From Eshraghiella crossota (GTDB taxonomy: Bacteria; Bacillota; Clostridia; Lachnospirales; Lachnospiraceae), in the NCBI RefSeq assembly GCF_025148445.1, contig NZ_CP102270.1:1628001-1692000 (forward strand): a stretch of DNA of 64,000 nucleotides. Reading direction: 5' to 3'. Below are positions 32,194-40,039 of the stretch, piece after piece. The notes beneath the pieces are model-generated. The model was given only the letters and a program-made list of their open reading frames with translations. It was not told the DNA's origin and ran no database searches. Each line of letters starts with the position of its first letter. The stretch's first letter is position 1. Made by a program: the position numbers and the translations under genes.

Positions 32194-33835
32194 TTTTTTT
32201 CGCCTTATAATCCTTAACATTTGTCTCAATAACAATCTTGCGAATAGGTAATACGCTTCCCGGTGACACCGATAATTCATCAACACCCATGGCAAGGAAT
32301 TCTTTTGTAAGTGACTGGTCTGCACCAAGTTCTCCGCATATTCCTGCCCATATTCCCGCTTTATGTGCATTGTCAATAACCATTGATATCATCTTAAGCA
32401 CTGCCGGATGATGTGAATCATAGAACATATCAAGTTCCGTATTCTGCCTGTCTATTGCAAGAGTATATTGTGTAAGGTCATTAGTTCCTATACTGAAAAA
32501 GTCAACTTCTTTTGCAAGTTCATCGCTTATCATTACCGCAGCAGGTGTCTCTATCATAATGCCCTGTTCGGGATTACCGTATAATATTCCCTGTTCATCA
32601 AGCTCTTTCCTTACTTCTTCTGCAATTTCTTTGATTCTTTTCACTTCCCATACACTTATTATCATCGGATACATAATGGCTATATTGCCATACGCACTCG
32701 CCCTGTAAAGTGCACGAAGCTGTGTCTTGAAAATCTCAGGCCTTGTGAGACAGATTCTTATGGCGCGGCATCCCATTGCAGGATTATCTTCATGTGCCAT
32801 ATTAAAATAATCACACTGTTTGTCTGCGCCTATGTCAAGAGTTCTTATAATGACCTTTTTGCCTGCCATTGTCTCAGCAACCTGTCTGTAAATCATGAAC
32901 TGTTCTTCTTCCGTAGGGAAATCCTTGCTCTCAAGGTATATGAACTCACTTCTGAAAAGCCCGATTCCGCCAGCATCATTCTGAATAACTTTGGCAAGAT
33001 CTTTTATATTGCCTATATTAGCATAAAGCATAATCTTTTGTCCATCGACAGTAATATTATCTTTGCCTTTAAGAGTCTGTAAAAGCACTCTTTTTTCATC
33101 TTCCTCTGCTTTACGCTTTTTCATTAGTTCCAGTGTCTCACAGTCAGGGTCAATATATATAACACCTTTAGTTCCGTCAACTACCGCCATTACACCATCA
33201 ATTTCTTCGTCAAGGGGCAAAGGTGTATTGACAAGTGCAGGTATTGCCATAGTTCTTGCAAGAATTGCAGTATGTGAATTTAATGAACCATGAACCGTTA
33301 CAAAGGATAAAACTTTATCCTTATCAAGCTGTACCGTCTCCGAAGGTGCAAGGTCATCCGCAACAATAATTGATGCTTCATCACCTGTATCATTACCGCT
33401 GCTTTTTCCATTCAGAACAGATATCACTCTTTCAGAAATATCTTTTACATCTGCTGCTCTTTCTTTCATATATTCATCCTCCATGGATGAAAACATTTTG
33501 GAAAAATTGTCTCCTGTAGCCGCAACCGCATATTCGGCATTAACGCCCTGGGACTCAATTATATTACGGACTGATTCGTTATAATCCTCATCCTCAAGCA
33601 TCATCTGATGGACCTCAAATATGGCGGCATTTGCTTCTCCTACTTCCTTAAGAGCCTTTTCATAAAGGCCCTTAAGTTCCGTCATACTTTTATTACGTGC
33701 TTCTTCATATCTTAGCAACTCAGCTTTAACATCTGTAACCTTATGTCTTTTTACCTGCTGTTCGCCCTTTAAATACAGTTTTATCTTACCAATGGCAATG
33801 CCATTGAATACACTTTTACCTTCATACACCTTCAT
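32171..33835 (-). CDS. ptsI: phosphoenolpyruvate-protein phosphotransferase, PTS Enzyme I
   Basis: Enzyme I takes phosphate from PEP and passes it to HPr. 554 residues, a little shorter than the usual 570. The phospho-histidine is H188 in GSLNSHTAILAR, where most Enzymes I have GGRTSHTAI, so the motif is slightly divergent. The PEP domain is complete: GIGLFRSEFIYL, RTLDIGADKQ, NPAMGCRAIR, GIMIETPAAVM, SIGTNDLTQYTL, and WAGICGELGAD with the catalytic cysteine. It is 15 bp downstream of its HPr gene and overlaps deoR. It may serve the fructose system only, if the genome has another ptsI. Confidence 0.95.
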   Translation of the reverse strand: MKVYEGKSVFNGIAIGKIKLYLKGEQQVKRHKVTDVKAELLRYEEARNKSMTELKGLYEKALKEVGEANAAIFEVHQMMLEDEDYNESVRNIIESQGVNAEYAVAATGDNFSKMFSSMEDEYMKERAADVKDISERVISVLNGKSSGNDTGDEASIIVADDLAPSETVQLDKDKVLSFVTVHGSLNSHTAILARTMAIPALVNTPLPLDEEIDGVMAVVDGTKGVIYIDPDCETLELMKKRKAEEDEKRVLLQTLKGKDNITVDGQKIMLYANIGNIKDLAKVIQNDAGGIGLFRSEFIYLESKDFPTEEEQFMIYRQVAETMAGKKVIIRTLDIGADKQCDYFNMAHEDNPAMGCRAIRICLTRPEIFKTQLRALYRASAYGNIAIMYPMIISVWEVKRIKEIAEEVRKELDEQGILYGNPEQGIMIETPAAVMISDELAKEVDFFSIGTNDLTQYTLAIDRQNTELDMFYDSHHPAVLKMISMVIDNAHKAGIWAGICGELGADQSLTKEFLAMGVDELSVSPGSVLPIRKIVIETNVKDYKAKKNADKTKT

Positions 33836-33850
33836 AAGTTTCTCTCCCTT

Positions 33851-34108
33851 TTAAAGATTTTCCTGCATAAACCTGCTTACTGTCTCGTAGGCCTTGTCTT
33901 CGTCTTCTCCGTCAAAAGTAAGTGTTACTTCATTGCCTTTTTTAACACCGAGTCCCATAATTCCGAATATAGCCTTACAGTTCATTGCTTTACCGTCTTT
34001 AGCTATTTTAATGTCACATGCAAAATCTTTTGTTGCTTTTACAAGGAGTCCTGCCGGACGTGCATGTATTCCCTCCGGATCAGTTATAACATACTTAAAT
34101 TCTCTCAT
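33851..34108 (-). CDS. ptsH: HPr-family phosphocarrier protein with Ala at position 46
   Basis: An 85-residue HPr relaying phosphate from Enzyme I to FruA. The active-site His15 is intact in EGIHARPAG. The second regulatory site, Ser46 in Firmicute HPr (KSIMGVMSLG), reads KAIFGIMGLG here, so residue 46 is alanine. Without Ser46 the protein cannot be phosphorylated by HPr kinase and cannot act as CcpA co-repressor in that form. That fits a dedicated fructose-operon carrier rather than the general HPr. It lies 16 bp after fruA. Confidence 0.93.
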   Translation of the reverse strand: MREFKYVITDPEGIHARPAGLLVKATKDFACDIKIAKDGKAMNCKAIFGIMGLGVKKGNEVTLTFDGEDEDKAYETVSRFMQENL

Positions 34109-34124
34109 ACCGTTTTTCTCCTTT

Positions 34125-36041
34125 CTAATTCGTCTGTTTTTTCTTTAAAATTCCTAAAAGAACTGTTGATACTGCAGTTCCTATTACAAGTGCCAGAAGA
34201 TACATAAATTTATTGCCCATAACAGGTACTACGAAAATTCCGCCGTGAGGTGCCATGAGTGTACATTTAAATGCCATTGATAATGCACCCGCAACGCCTG
34301 AACCAACTACACATGCCGGAATAACCCTGAATGGATCTGCTGCCGCATACGGAATTGCTCCTTCTGTAATGAATGCAAGACCCATAATCAGGTTAGTAGG
34401 ACCTGACTGTCTCTCCTGCTTTGAGAACTTGTTTTTGAAAATTATAGTTGCAAGAGCAATTGCGCAAGGTGGAACCATTCCGCCAATCATTACTGATGCC
34501 ATCATATCATAATTGCCTGATGCAATGGAAGCTGTTCCGAATACATATGCTGCTTTATTGAAAGGTCCGCCCATATCAATTGCCATCATTCCGCCGAGGA
34601 CAAGTCCGAGAACAATTCTGCTTCCGCTTCCCATACTCTTAAGTCCGTTGTTCATTGCCGTGTTAATATAACCCATTACAGGTTCAACCGCAAATTTCAT
34701 CAGGAGACCCATTACCAGAATACCGACAACCGGATATATAAGTACAGGTGCTATCTTTTCCAGTGCATCCGGAAGTTTACTGCATAACTTAACAAGTAAC
34801 AAAACAATATATCCTGCCGCAAAACCTGCTGCAAGTGCTCCAAGGAATCCGGATGTTCCGTTGGCTGCCATCATGCCGCCTACGAATCCGACTGCAAGTG
34901 CCGGTCTGTCGCCTATTGCCATTGCTATAAATCCCGCCAGTACGGGGAGCATAAATTTAAAAGCTACATTACCTATTTCGTTAAAAAGTCTCGCTGCATC
35001 TGTTATGCTTCCGAAGCTGCTTCTTTCAGCAGCAGACAATGAATTGATATCTACCGCAAATCCATCAATAAGAAATGATATTGCAATAAGAATACCGCCG
35101 CCTACTACAAAAGGAAGCATATGTGAAACACCGTTCATAAGCTGTGTATAAATCTTATGTCCAATTCCTTTTTTTGTAGTTGTTTTCTCAACTTCATCGT
35201 CAGATCTGACTCCGCTCTTATATACAGGTGCCTCGCCTTTAATTGCAAGGTCAATAAGTTCATCCGCTTTATTGATTCCGTCCGAAACCTGTCGCTCAAT
35301 AAGCTTCTTTCCGTCAAATCTTTCCATTGGGACTTTGGCATCTGCCGCAATAATAATAAAATCAGCTTCTTCAATATCTTTATCTGTAAGTACATTTTTG
35401 GCACCGCCGGAACCTCTTGTCTCTACCTTGATATAACAATTCTTTGCCTTTGCTGCTTTTTCAAGTCCCTCAGCCGCCATATAAGTATGGGCAATTCCTG
35501 TAGGACAGGATGTAACTGCAAGTATTTTTACCCGGCTATCGTCTGCTTTATTAATATCCGAAAGTCTTTCGTCCACACTTTTCTTTTCTTCATCAGCCTT
35601 ATCTATTATTTCAAGAAACTCTTCTGCTGTTGATGCATTTCTTAAATTCTTTGTAAACTCTTCATCCATAAGCATCATTGACAATTTGCTGAGTACGTCA
35701 AGATGGACATTATCCTTTGTGTCCGGTGCTGCTATAAGGAAAAGCAGTGTTACGGGTTCTCCGTCAAGTGATTCAAAATCCACTCCGTCTTTTATAACCA
35801 TTGCTGCAAGTCCCGGTCTGTTGACCGCTGCACATTTTCCATGTGGTATTGCAATTCCTTCTCCAACACCTGTTGTACTCTCTTCTTCTCTTGCAAATAC
35901 CTGCCTGCGATACCCTTCAGTATCGTTGATTTTTCCGCTTTCAGCCATAAGGGCAATAGCTTCGTTGAGTGCTTCTTCCTTGCTCTTAGGAGCTGCTGTA
36001 AGAGATATGCTTCTCTTATCAAGTAAATCAGTTATTCTCAT
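34125..36041 (-). CDS. fruA: PTS fructose transporter, fused EIIABC
   Basis: A 638-residue transporter that imports fructose as fructose-1-phosphate. Domains in order: EIIA (1-150, phospho-His67 in GEGIAIPHG), EIIB (about 170-275, phospho-Cys179 in VTSCPTGIAHTYMAA), and EIIC (290-638) with about nine membrane helices including GIGHKIYTQLMNGVSHMLPF. The A-B-C order is that of Gram-positive FruA. The start overlaps the fruK stop by four bases (ATGA), and ptsH follows directly. The linker at 151-168 is Lys/Asp-rich. Confidence 0.95.
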   Translation of the reverse strand: MRITDLLDKRSISLTAAPKSKEEALNEAIALMAESGKINDTEGYRRQVFAREEESTTGVGEGIAIPHGKCAAVNRPGLAAMVIKDGVDFESLDGEPVTLLFLIAAPDTKDNVHLDVLSKLSMMLMDEEFTKNLRNASTAEEFLEIIDKADEEKKSVDERLSDINKADDSRVKILAVTSCPTGIAHTYMAAEGLEKAAKAKNCYIKVETRGSGGAKNVLTDKDIEEADFIIIAADAKVPMERFDGKKLIERQVSDGINKADELIDLAIKGEAPVYKSGVRSDDEVEKTTTKKGIGHKIYTQLMNGVSHMLPFVVGGGILIAISFLIDGFAVDINSLSAAERSSFGSITDAARLFNEIGNVAFKFMLPVLAGFIAMAIGDRPALAVGFVGGMMAANGTSGFLGALAAGFAAGYIVLLLVKLCSKLPDALEKIAPVLIYPVVGILVMGLLMKFAVEPVMGYINTAMNNGLKSMGSGSRIVLGLVLGGMMAIDMGGPFNKAAYVFGTASIASGNYDMMASVMIGGMVPPCAIALATIIFKNKFSKQERQSGPTNLIMGLAFITEGAIPYAAADPFRVIPACVVGSGVAGALSMAFKCTLMAPHGGIFVVPVMGNKFMYLLALVIGTAVSTVLLGILKKKQTN

Positions 36042-36958
36042 ACTTTTTCCTCCAATACTATAGTTTTATATACTTTTTCTATTTCTTCCTTTGTTGCCAG
36101 ATTTTCCGAAAAAGCACTGGCACTTCCTGATGCTACTCCCATACAGAACGCATGGTTGTAATCGTGTCTTGCAAGATATCCTGCCATAAATCCGGCTACC
36201 ATTGAATCTCCTGCACCTACTCCGTTAATGAGCTTTCCCTCAGGTGCCGGTGCGTCAATTACCCGGCCATCATCCGATACCAATACCGCACCTTCTCCTG
36301 CCATTGAAACCAAAACATTTCTCGCGCCCATATTCTGCAGTTTCTTAGCGTACGGGATAACCGAACTTCTTGTTGTAAGCCTTACTCCGAATATCTCACC
36401 TAGTTCATAATTGTTAGGCTTAATCAGAAACGGTCCGTATGGAAGCGATTTCACAAGCAGTTCCTTCGTCGCATCCACAACAATCTTAATGTCCCTGCCC
36501 TTAAGCAGTTCCATTATATTCTTGTAGGCATCATCATCCATTCCCGCCGGAATGCTGCCTGACAGGAAAAGAACATCCCCGTCCTTAAGCTGTGATAATC
36601 TTTCCATAAGAAGTTCAACATTCTCTTTACTTATAACCGGTCCCTGTCCGTTAATTTCTGTTCCATCAGTTGATTTAAGTTTGAGATTAATTCTTGAAAA
36701 TCCATTTTCAAGCCTGATAAAACCGTTCTTAACGCCCATATTCTCAAGTCTTCTTACGATTTCATCTCCTGTAAAACCTGATACAAAACCAAGTGCTGTG
36801 TTATCAATTCCAAGATTCTTAAGAACTGTTGAAACATTAATTCCCTTTCCTCCGGGGAGAATCCGTTCATCACTTGTCCTGTTGGTTATTCCAAGCTTAA
36901 AATCCCTGACAGACACTATATAGTCCAAAGACGGATTAAAAGTTACTGTGTAAATCAT
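36038..36958 (-). CDS. fruK: 1-phosphofructokinase
   Basis: FruK phosphorylates fructose-1-phosphate to fructose-1,6-bisphosphate. 306 residues of the PfkB fold: MIYTVTFNPSLDYIV and PGGKGINVSTVLKNLG at the N-terminus, VDATKELL and KPNNYELGE in the middle, and the catalytic GVGAGDSMVAGFMAGYL near the end. First gene of the operon, preceded by GGAGG and a near-consensus promoter with an inverted repeat. The order kinase-transporter-HPr-EI-regulator is unusual; most Firmicutes put the regulator first. Confidence 0.95.
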   Translation of the reverse strand: MIYTVTFNPSLDYIVSVRDFKLGITNRTSDERILPGGKGINVSTVLKNLGIDNTALGFVSGFTGDEIVRRLENMGVKNGFIRLENGFSRINLKLKSTDGTEINGQGPVISKENVELLMERLSQLKDGDVLFLSGSIPAGMDDDAYKNIMELLKGRDIKIVVDATKELLVKSLPYGPFLIKPNNYELGEIFGVRLTTRSSVIPYAKKLQNMGARNVLVSMAGEGAVLVSDDGRVIDAPAPEGKLINGVGAGDSMVAGFMAGYLARHDYNHAFCMGVASGSASAFSENLATKEEIEKVYKTIVLEEKV

Positions 36959-36991
36959 TACCTTTCGCCTCCTTCTTTACTTTGTAGTCTC

Positions 36992-37020
36992 ATTATAACT
37001 CCATGTCGTTTCAAAGTCAA
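36992..37020 (-). promoter_or_regulatory. promoter of the fructose operon
   Basis: TTGACT (37015-37020) and TATAAT (36992-36997) on the minus strand are exactly 17 bp apart, 33 bp before the fruK ATG, which has GGAGG. Confidence 0.82.
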
Positions 37021-37062
37021 TCATTTTCATTCATTTTCTTGCGTATTTTTGACCGACTTTGA
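37011..37062 (-). promoter_or_regulatory. probable DeoR/FruR operator (inverted repeat)
   Basis: TCAAAGTC (37011-37018) and GACTTTGA (37055-37062) are perfect inverted copies 36 bp apart, one overlapping the -35 box and the other upstream of it. A GTCAAA motif repeats between them. Such paired sites would suit DNA looping by a tetrameric DeoR-family repressor. Confidence 0.5.
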
Positions 37063-37083
37063 CTGTTTTGTATTAATTTATCT

Positions 37084-37115
37084 AAAAAAAGCATTTGCCA
37101 CAACGGACAAATGCT
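37084..37115 (-). terminator. terminator separated from its gene by the insertion sequence
   Basis: AGCATTTG (37090-37097) pairs with CAAATGCT (37108-37115), with inner CC/GG pairs; on the minus strand seven T follow. Without the insertion it would start about 20 bases after the stop of the gene at 39065-39502. Confidence 0.88.
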
Positions 37116-37125
37116 CTTTCTTAAA
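37113..37125. repeat. left copy of 13-bp target-site duplication
   Basis: GCTCTTTCTTAAA immediately precedes the left inverted repeat; the identical sequence is at 39047-39059 on the right. Confidence 0.85.
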
Positions 37126-37248
37126 CGTAAAGTGAATTTCAAAATTCCAGTTTTTTGAATCCCCAAATGGCAAATCTGGAATTTACTCTTGCACATAGTT
37201 TTTGATACAATTCCATATGGTTATCTGTCTGTTGGAAAGGATTATCAT

Positions 37249-38607
37249 ATGAACGAACATGATCAAAAACATTTAACCCTGTCCAACAGGACATATATTG
37301 AACAGGAACTGTTACAGAAAAGTACTTTTTCTTCAATAGGATCTGTCTTACACAAAGACCCATCCACCATTTCAAAAGAAGTAAAGCGTTACTCAAAAAC
37401 GATTCCTGCCGGGTACAGCTACAAATGTAATCTCTGCAAGCATTATAAAGACTGTGACTTAAGGAGCAAAGAATTGAAATGTCCTCGATATTCAAGCCAT
37501 TGCTCTTTTTATTGCAAGAAATGTTATCGAAGAACTGTCATTGATTATTGTCCTTATTTTCTACCTTACAAATGCAACAAAATCAACAAACCACCGTATG
37601 TTTGTAATTACTGTGAGGACTACAAATCTTGCCCTTTAGACAAGAAAGTATATGACGCTGCATATGCCCAAAGGCAATATGAAAAAAAACTTTATAATTC
37701 TCGCAAAGGCATTAATATGACACCCGAAGAGCTACAGGAACTTAACGATTTAATATCTCCTCTAATCTTAAAAGGACAGCCATTAAGTCACATCTTTGCA
37801 GTACATGCCGATGAGATTCCTGTTTGTAGAAGAACCCTTTACAATTATCTGGATCAACGTGTATTTCAGGCTCGTAACATTGATTTGCCCCGTCGCGTTC
37901 GTTACAAGAAACGCAAGAAAAAATCTGAGCCGAGAAAGAGTAAGAATCTTCAACAGGTATATCGTAACAAACGTACCTATGTTGATTTTGAACGCTTCAT
38001 GGAGGCACATCCTGACCTTGACGTTGTCGAAATGGATACCGTCAAAGGCGGGCGTGATAAAGGAAAATGTCTCCTTACCCTTCTATTTAGGAGTTGTAGT
38101 TTTATGCTTGTTATCCTTATGCCTGAGTGCACTCAGCACAGTGTAATTAATGCCATCAACAGCCTTACAACTGCACTTGGAATTAGGACATTTAAGAAAT
38201 ACTTTCCTGTAATTCTTACCGACAATGGATCTGAGTTCAAGAATCCATGGGACATCGAAAAGACTGAATCAGGCATACACAGAACCTATGTATTCTATTG
38301 TGATCCCTACGTTTCCAATCAAAAAGGACGCTTGGAAAAGAACCACGAATACATACGTTATGTTATCCCCAAAGGTCGCAGCATGTATCGGTACACGCAG
38401 GATGACATTAATCTTATGTCCAGCCATATCAACTCTACTGCGAGGGATAGTCTGAATGGTGCTACCCCATTTGATTTGGCAGATTTACTTCTTGATAAAA
38501 AAATACCGGCTTTAGCAGGACAATTTAAAGTCTCCCCAGACGAAGTCATGCTAAAACCGGCACTAATTGAAATGTCTGTTAAAGAAAGAGAGGCCAACCA
38601 TGAATAA
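37249..38607 (+). CDS. IS30-family transposase
   Basis: A transposase of 452 residues. The N-terminal helix-turn-helix HLTLSNRTYIEQELLQKSTF and SSIGSVLHKDPSTISKEVKR is typical of IS30. A cysteine-rich insert follows with about 12 Cys in CxxC-like pairs (CNLCKHYKDC, CKKCYRRT, CNYCEDYKSC), which I read as zinc fingers and which classical IS30 lacks. The DDE catalytic core has D in VVEMDTVKGG, D in ILTDNGSEF, and E in KGRLEKNHEYIR. The ATG 37249 is eight bases after GGAAAGGA; an in-frame ATG 60 bp upstream lacks a site. Confidence 0.92.
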   Translation: MNEHDQKHLTLSNRTYIEQELLQKSTFSSIGSVLHKDPSTISKEVKRYSKTIPAGYSYKCNLCKHYKDCDLRSKELKCPRYSSHCSFYCKKCYRRTVIDYCPYFLPYKCNKINKPPYVCNYCEDYKSCPLDKKVYDAAYAQRQYEKKLYNSRKGINMTPEELQELNDLISPLILKGQPLSHIFAVHADEIPVCRRTLYNYLDQRVFQARNIDLPRRVRYKKRKKKSEPRKSKNLQQVYRNKRTYVDFERFMEAHPDLDVVEMDTVKGGRDKGKCLLTLLFRSCSFMLVILMPECTQHSVINAINSLTTALGIRTFKKYFPVILTDNGSEFKNPWDIEKTESGIHRTYVFYCDPYVSNQKGRLEKNHEYIRYVIPKGRSMYRYTQDDINLMSSHINSTARDSLNGATPFDLADLLLDKKIPALAGQFKVSPDEVMLKPALIEMSVKEREANHE

Positions 38608-38773
38608 TACACATCCTATTCCTTATGAAATACTTCTCGAAAGATACATGGAATCTCAACGAGAAACAGAATACTTGGAATATAAGATATCAGCACTTAA
38701 TAACGAAATCGATGCTTGGCAAAAAGCATACGAAGACTATGCTGGTATCTTAAGCGAACACGGCTTAATATAA
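38600..38773 (+). CDS. 57-residue helical protein encoded by the insertion sequence
   Basis: The ATG overlaps the last eight bases of the transposase gene, and the frame runs to TAA 38773. The product (MNNTHPIPYEILLERYMES, then QRETEYLEYKISALNNEIDA and WQKAYEDYAGILSEHG) is charged and strongly helical, a likely coiled coil. It has no match I recognise; the overlap implies translational coupling. It could be an accessory or regulatory subunit of transposition. Confidence 0.7.
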   Translation: MNNTHPIPYEILLERYMESQRETEYLEYKISALNNEIDAWQKAYEDYAGILSEHGLI

Positions 38774-39046
38774 GCCCTCTAAACCATTAACAACGAGCAG
38801 ACAGATAACCCATCTGGCAACAACAAACTGCCAAATCTAACTATAAATTTATAGTCAGGCGGGTGGAATTTATTTTTTCTCAAACTGCTCCAGTCGTCTG
38901 TTTGCAATGCAAACAAACAGACTTCACAGCATGAATTATAGCACTTTTCAGGGTACTTTTGTATAGGGTAGATTTGAAAAAGTTGCTCAAAATCGAAAAT
39001 ACGAGGTTAAAATGCATCTAATTGGAATTTACTTTTTCATTTGACC

Positions 39047-39059
39047 GCTCTTTCTTAAA
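39047..39059. repeat. right copy of 13-bp target-site duplication
   Basis: GCTCTTTCTTAAA directly follows the right inverted repeat and matches 37113-37125 without mismatch. It lies five bases after the stop of the minus-strand gene at 39065. Confidence 0.85.
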
Positions 39060-39064
39060 GTACA

Positions 39065-39502
39065 TTACAAAAATTTTCTTAATTTAACAGAAAGGTCTTC
39101 CTCTTCCTTAACGATATCATCAACAAGTCTTTTTATCTCAGCATCGGCAGCAGGATATTTATTAAAATACTTATATATGGACCTTATTCCCATATTGCAC
39201 CCATCAATAATAAGCTCCGCGGCAGATACATCCGGATGCTCAGACATAAGCTTCACTTCTGACTTTACCTTGGCAAAAAATGATGCCATTGCCGCCGGCT
39301 CTTTGCCGTCATCACCATAGTTACCCAGTTTCTCGGCTATATTGCCCTTTAGCTTACAATGGGTTTCCCTGCTTTTCTCAAGAATTTTTCTAAGCTCATC
39401 GCTTTCAACATCATCAATTACATTATCGAGAGTCTTAATTCCCATCTCAACACCTGCGTCACATTCACGCAGAAGTTTTATTGTATCATCATTCACATTC
39501 AT
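39065..39502 (-). CDS. four-helix-bundle protein (DUF2383/ferritin-like)
   Basis: A 145-residue soluble protein with long amphipathic helices: DDTIKLLRECDAGVEMGIKT, LDNVIDDVESDELRKILEKS, FFAKVKSEVKLMSEHPDVS and AELIIDGCNMGIRSIYKYF, then a charged last helix. The pattern resembles DUF2383-type ferritin-like bundles, but the metal-binding Glu/His spacing is not clear. The insertion sequence lies directly after its stop codon and has moved its terminator 1.9 kb away, so read-through into the IS is expected. Function unknown. Confidence 0.6.
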   Translation of the reverse strand: MNVNDDTIKLLRECDAGVEMGIKTLDNVIDDVESDELRKILEKSRETHCKLKGNIAEKLGNYGDDGKEPAAMASFFAKVKSEVKLMSEHPDVSAAELIIDGCNMGIRSIYKYFNKYPAADAEIKRLVDDIVKEEEDLSVKLRKFL

Positions 39503-39560
39503 ATACGCATCTCCTGTTTTTTATCAGTATGCGCATATCTGTATTATTTAATTCATACTA

Positions 39561-40034
39561 TTAATCATTCCTAGAACACTTTTCCGCATCCATTGCAAGC
39601 ACAAATGCAAGAACAAGCAATGCATCCTGCGGATTTACAACATCTATGGAATATGTATCGGTAAAATTGATTACTTCCTTGTTGATGTTGGCAACAAGAT
39701 TATTGTATCCGTCATAGATTTCATAATCCCATTCCATAAAATGTCCCTCAACATACCAGCCGTTAAAATCAAAATAGAATTTTGGTTTAAAAAAAGTTAG
39801 CTCTTTATGAATATTTCCCACATATTCATCCCCGTAAAATATTTCAAACTGCGGCATAAAAGTAAATATTTTTTCTTTAACTGTGGCAAGATAACTGCCC
39901 GGGGCATCAAAAATTCTTAAAAGATGCCCCCATGCCGGTTCTCCCTTTACCTTAAAAGCCACACTGCCATCTTCATAATACACGTCATAGCTGTCAAACC
40001 ACGAAAAAAATCTCTGTTTTAGTAATAATTTCAT
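39561..40034 (-). CDS. LURP-one-related family protein
   Basis: A 157-residue protein predicted to be a beta-barrel of the LURP-one-related/Tubby-like C-terminal fold: RFFSWFDSYDVYYEDGSVAF, VKGEPAWGHLLRIFDA, GSYLATVKEKIFTFMPQFEI and WDYEIYDGYNNLVANINKE. Bacterial members are common but their role is not defined; phospholipid scramblase-like lipid binding has been proposed for the fold. The ATG 40034 has AGGAGTG six bases upstream; it begins right after the esterase gene, whose stop it touches, so the two are coupled. Confidence 0.82.
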   Translation of the reverse strand: MKLLLKQRFFSWFDSYDVYYEDGSVAFKVKGEPAWGHLLRIFDAPGSYLATVKEKIFTFMPQFEIFYGDEYVGNIHKELTFFKPKFYFDFNGWYVEGHFMEWDYEIYDGYNNLVANINKEVINFTDTYSIDVVNPQDALLVLAFVLAMDAEKCSRND

Positions 40035-40039
40035 TTGAA

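Larger units (their letters stand above)
37126..39046 (+). mobile_element. IS30-like insertion sequence, 1921 bp
   Basis: Bounded by an identical 13-bp direct repeat. The terminal inverted repeats (left 37126-37149, right 39023-39046) match in 16 of 24 positions, including a shared AAATTCCA inner block. It contains a full-length DDE transposase and a 57-codon overlapping gene. An internal inverted pair GGTTATCTGTCTG/CAGACAGATAACC (about 37219 and 38807) and a nine-pair hairpin GTCTGTTTG/CAAACAGAC lie near the ends. Long target duplications are rare in IS30, although IS1630 makes them. The element looks intact and may be active. Confidence 0.85.

Noticed and set aside
32194-32376. N-terminal extension of the DeoR regulator frame
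   Set aside because: The upstream part is out-of-frame ptsI coding sequence; the DeoR fold begins at MLTKQRHEEM.
37139-37495. Minus-strand frame across the left end of the insertion sequence
   Set aside because: Antisense to the transposase start and crossing its inverted repeat; no coding signal.
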